A stretch of 7,685 nt of DNA. It comes from Planctomycetaceae bacterium (GTDB lineage: Bacteria; Planctomycetota; Planctomycetia; Isosphaerales; Isosphaeraceae). How positions within the stretch are numbered: position 1 is the first letter of the stretch; each line of letters begins with the position of its first letter. A model generated the notes under the pieces. The model saw nothing but the letters and a program-made list of their open reading frames with translations, was not told the origin of the DNA and did no database searches. The DNA lies in assembly GCA_019232645.1 (NCBI GenBank), contig JAFANO010000396.1, forward strand, positions 1-7,685, written 5' to 3'. Position numbers and translations under genes: made by a program. Shown piece after piece: positions 6,900-7,685 of the stretch.

Positions 6900-6931
6900 C
6901 GTTGGGTCGGCCCCCGGGTCCCGACGGAACG
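6900..6931 (-). other. Interrupted inverted repeat just after the EpsI stop
   Basis: Outer arms CGTT/AACG and inner arms GTCGG/CCGAC are separated by a symmetrical two-base mismatch and enclose a 10-base GC loop. The structure starts 7 bases after the EpsI stop codon. No T-run follows on the transcribed strand, so it is not a classical intrinsic terminator; it could be a weak attenuator or an mRNA-stabilising 3' hairpin, or chance. Confidence 0.3.
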
Positions 6932-6938
6932 CCTCGGC

Positions 6939-7616
6939 TCATGGGATGAAGTATTCGGCCCTCATCGCGGGCAAGATCGGCTCCATGGCCACGAGAAGAG
7001 CCCTCGCGAAGTCTTGGAGTGTCGCGCCATCGGGATCGCTGGCGCCGGGGCAGAAGACCTCGACAGTCATCCCCGAGCCGCGGGTCGTCCGTCCGTGACT
7101 GCTCCGGCTGGTGATCGGGAGGCTCCGGACAAAGTGTTCCAGCCGGCCTTCTCCGAAGATGTAGTACCAGAACCCGATTTCCTGGACCAGTTCACCTTGA
7201 GCATAAGCCAGCCGCATGATCGGGATCGTCCTGTCGCCGGTGCCGGAGGAGACCGGAAGCACCCGGCACTCCGATTCGACCTTCGACCAGCCTCCCGACG
7301 GCAGGCAGATCTCCGGCGAATGGCGGAGGTTGGTCCCGAACCGGGAGTAGTTGATCCAGAGCCAGACGCGACGGCCGGGACGGCTCCGGCTCTCATAGAC
7401 CCGGTTGAGGAACTCGGTGGTCTGAGCCTTCTCGACGATCTCGGGATCGACCGGTTCGTCGTGCCCTACCCAGTCGCCCAGCTCGGTCGGGACTGTCCCC
7501 AGCGGGGCGCGCAGCGGCGGACGTTCGATCTTCGTCAGGGATTCCAGGCCGGCCTGCGCGGCATAGCCGCAGGTCAAGATCATGCCGCACAGCGCCACAC
7601 GACGGATCGGAGACAT
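6939..7616 (-). CDS. epsI: EpsI-family exosortase-associated protein (DUF3485)
   Basis: The 225-residue protein matches the EpsI domain that accompanies exosortases, either as a separate protein or fused to their C-terminus. Family hallmarks are [13 protein letters not shown] (98-110, the H-x-P-x-x-C-x-P-x-x-G-W type motif with H99 and C104), WINYSRFG (87-94), [11 protein letters not shown] (147-157) and a basic stretch near [11 protein letters not shown] (170-180) before a closing beta strand. The N-terminus MSPIRR followed by a short hydrophobic run (7-20) and AQA at 20-22 looks like a signal peptide or single anchor, placing the domain in the periplasm. ATG at 7616 has GAGG 7 bases upstream. 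Its biochemical role is not established; members co-occur with exosortases and exopolysaccharide genes. The frame stays open upstream to the window edge without another ATG, so a longer form or a fusion to an upstream exosortase cannot be wholly excluded, although the start signal argues against it. Confidence 0.88.
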   Translation of the reverse strand: MSPIRRVALCGMILTCGYAAQAGLESLTKIERPPLRAPLGTVPTELGDWVGHDEPVDPEIVEKAQTTEFLNRVYESRSRPGRRVWLWINYSRFGTNLRHSPEICLPSGGWSKVESECRVLPVSSGTGDRTIPIMRLAYAQGELVQEIGFWYYIFGEGRLEHFVRSLPITSRSSHGRTTRGSGMTVEVFCPGASDPDGATLQDFARALLVAMEPILPAMRAEYFIP

Positions 7617-7685
7617 CGCACGTCCTCGCCGGCTCTGGCCCGGCCTTCCTTGGGGGAAACGAGTCGGGGGAGAACTCTCGACGGC
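7617..7685 (-). other. Right-edge segment upstream of epsI
   Basis: These 69 bases hold the epsI ribosome-binding site. All three minus-strand frames lack stops here, so the 3' end of an upstream gene could extend into it. One frame would end at a TGA about 35 bases inside epsI, which would be an overlapping-gene arrangement. Nothing recognisable can be translated from so short a stretch. In related loci an exosortase gene often sits next to epsI. Confidence 0.3.

Noticed and set aside
6353..6949. 198-codon plus-strand open frame
   Set aside because: It is the codon-aligned antisense of gmd, which is unmistakable on the minus strand.
7560..7585. Possible lipoprotein signal around Cys16 of the EpsI protein
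   Set aside because: The residues before the cysteine (I-L-T-C) do not fit a lipobox, which needs a small residue such as G, A or S at -1. A signal peptide with AQA or a simple anchor fits better.

Overview
The window is a GC-rich stretch of bacterial chromosome. It carries one co-directional run of genes, all on the minus strand, that reads as part of a cell-surface polysaccharide locus (exopolysaccharide, capsule or O-antigen) linked to an exosortase system. The very high G+C at third codon positions, the EpsI-type exosortase accessory protein, and an acyltransferase-3 and an alkaline-phosphatase-superfamily hydrolase among the glycan genes would fit a planctomycete of the Isosphaeraceae type. 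That placement is inference. The sequence contains no rRNA or other phylogenetic marker, and other GC-rich bacteria with exosortases remain possible.

In transcription order (right to left) the genes are: an EpsI-family exosortase-associated protein (7616-6939); GDP-mannose 4,6-dehydratase, gmd (6850-5828); a soluble phosphodiesterase/phosphatase of the alkaline phosphatase superfamily (5737-4307); an integral-membrane acyltransferase-3 O-acyltransferase (4233-2989); a family-4-like GT-B glycosyltransferase (2913-1639); a polytopic O-antigen-polymerase-like (Wzy) protein starting at a GTG (1606-221); and the first 28 codons of a further gene with a good ribosome-binding site, which runs off the left edge (86-1). 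Gaps between genes are 32 to 134 bases. None contains a convincing intrinsic terminator or a sigma70-like promoter, so a single transcript is plausible.

The genes fit one pathway. Gmd makes GDP-4-keto-6-deoxymannose in the cytoplasm as a precursor of deoxyhexose sugars. The glycosyltransferase adds a sugar to a lipid-linked repeat unit. The acyltransferase decorates the glycan, and the Wzy-like protein polymerises repeat units at the periplasmic face. The EpsI protein ties the locus to an exosortase that probably lies just beyond the right edge. The phosphohydrolase has complete metal-site motifs but no obvious step in this pathway. No priming glycosyltransferase, Wzx flippase, GDP-deoxyhexose reductase or chain-length regulator is present, so the locus extends beyond the window.

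The plus strand has very long open frames (up to about 2.5 kb). They lie codon-on-codon opposite the real genes, where high GC3 suppresses stops, and are treated as shadows. I found no tRNA, rRNA, CRISPR array, insertion sequence or attachment site. Nothing here clearly amounts to an undescribed system; the phosphohydrolase inside the glycan cassette is the least explained part.
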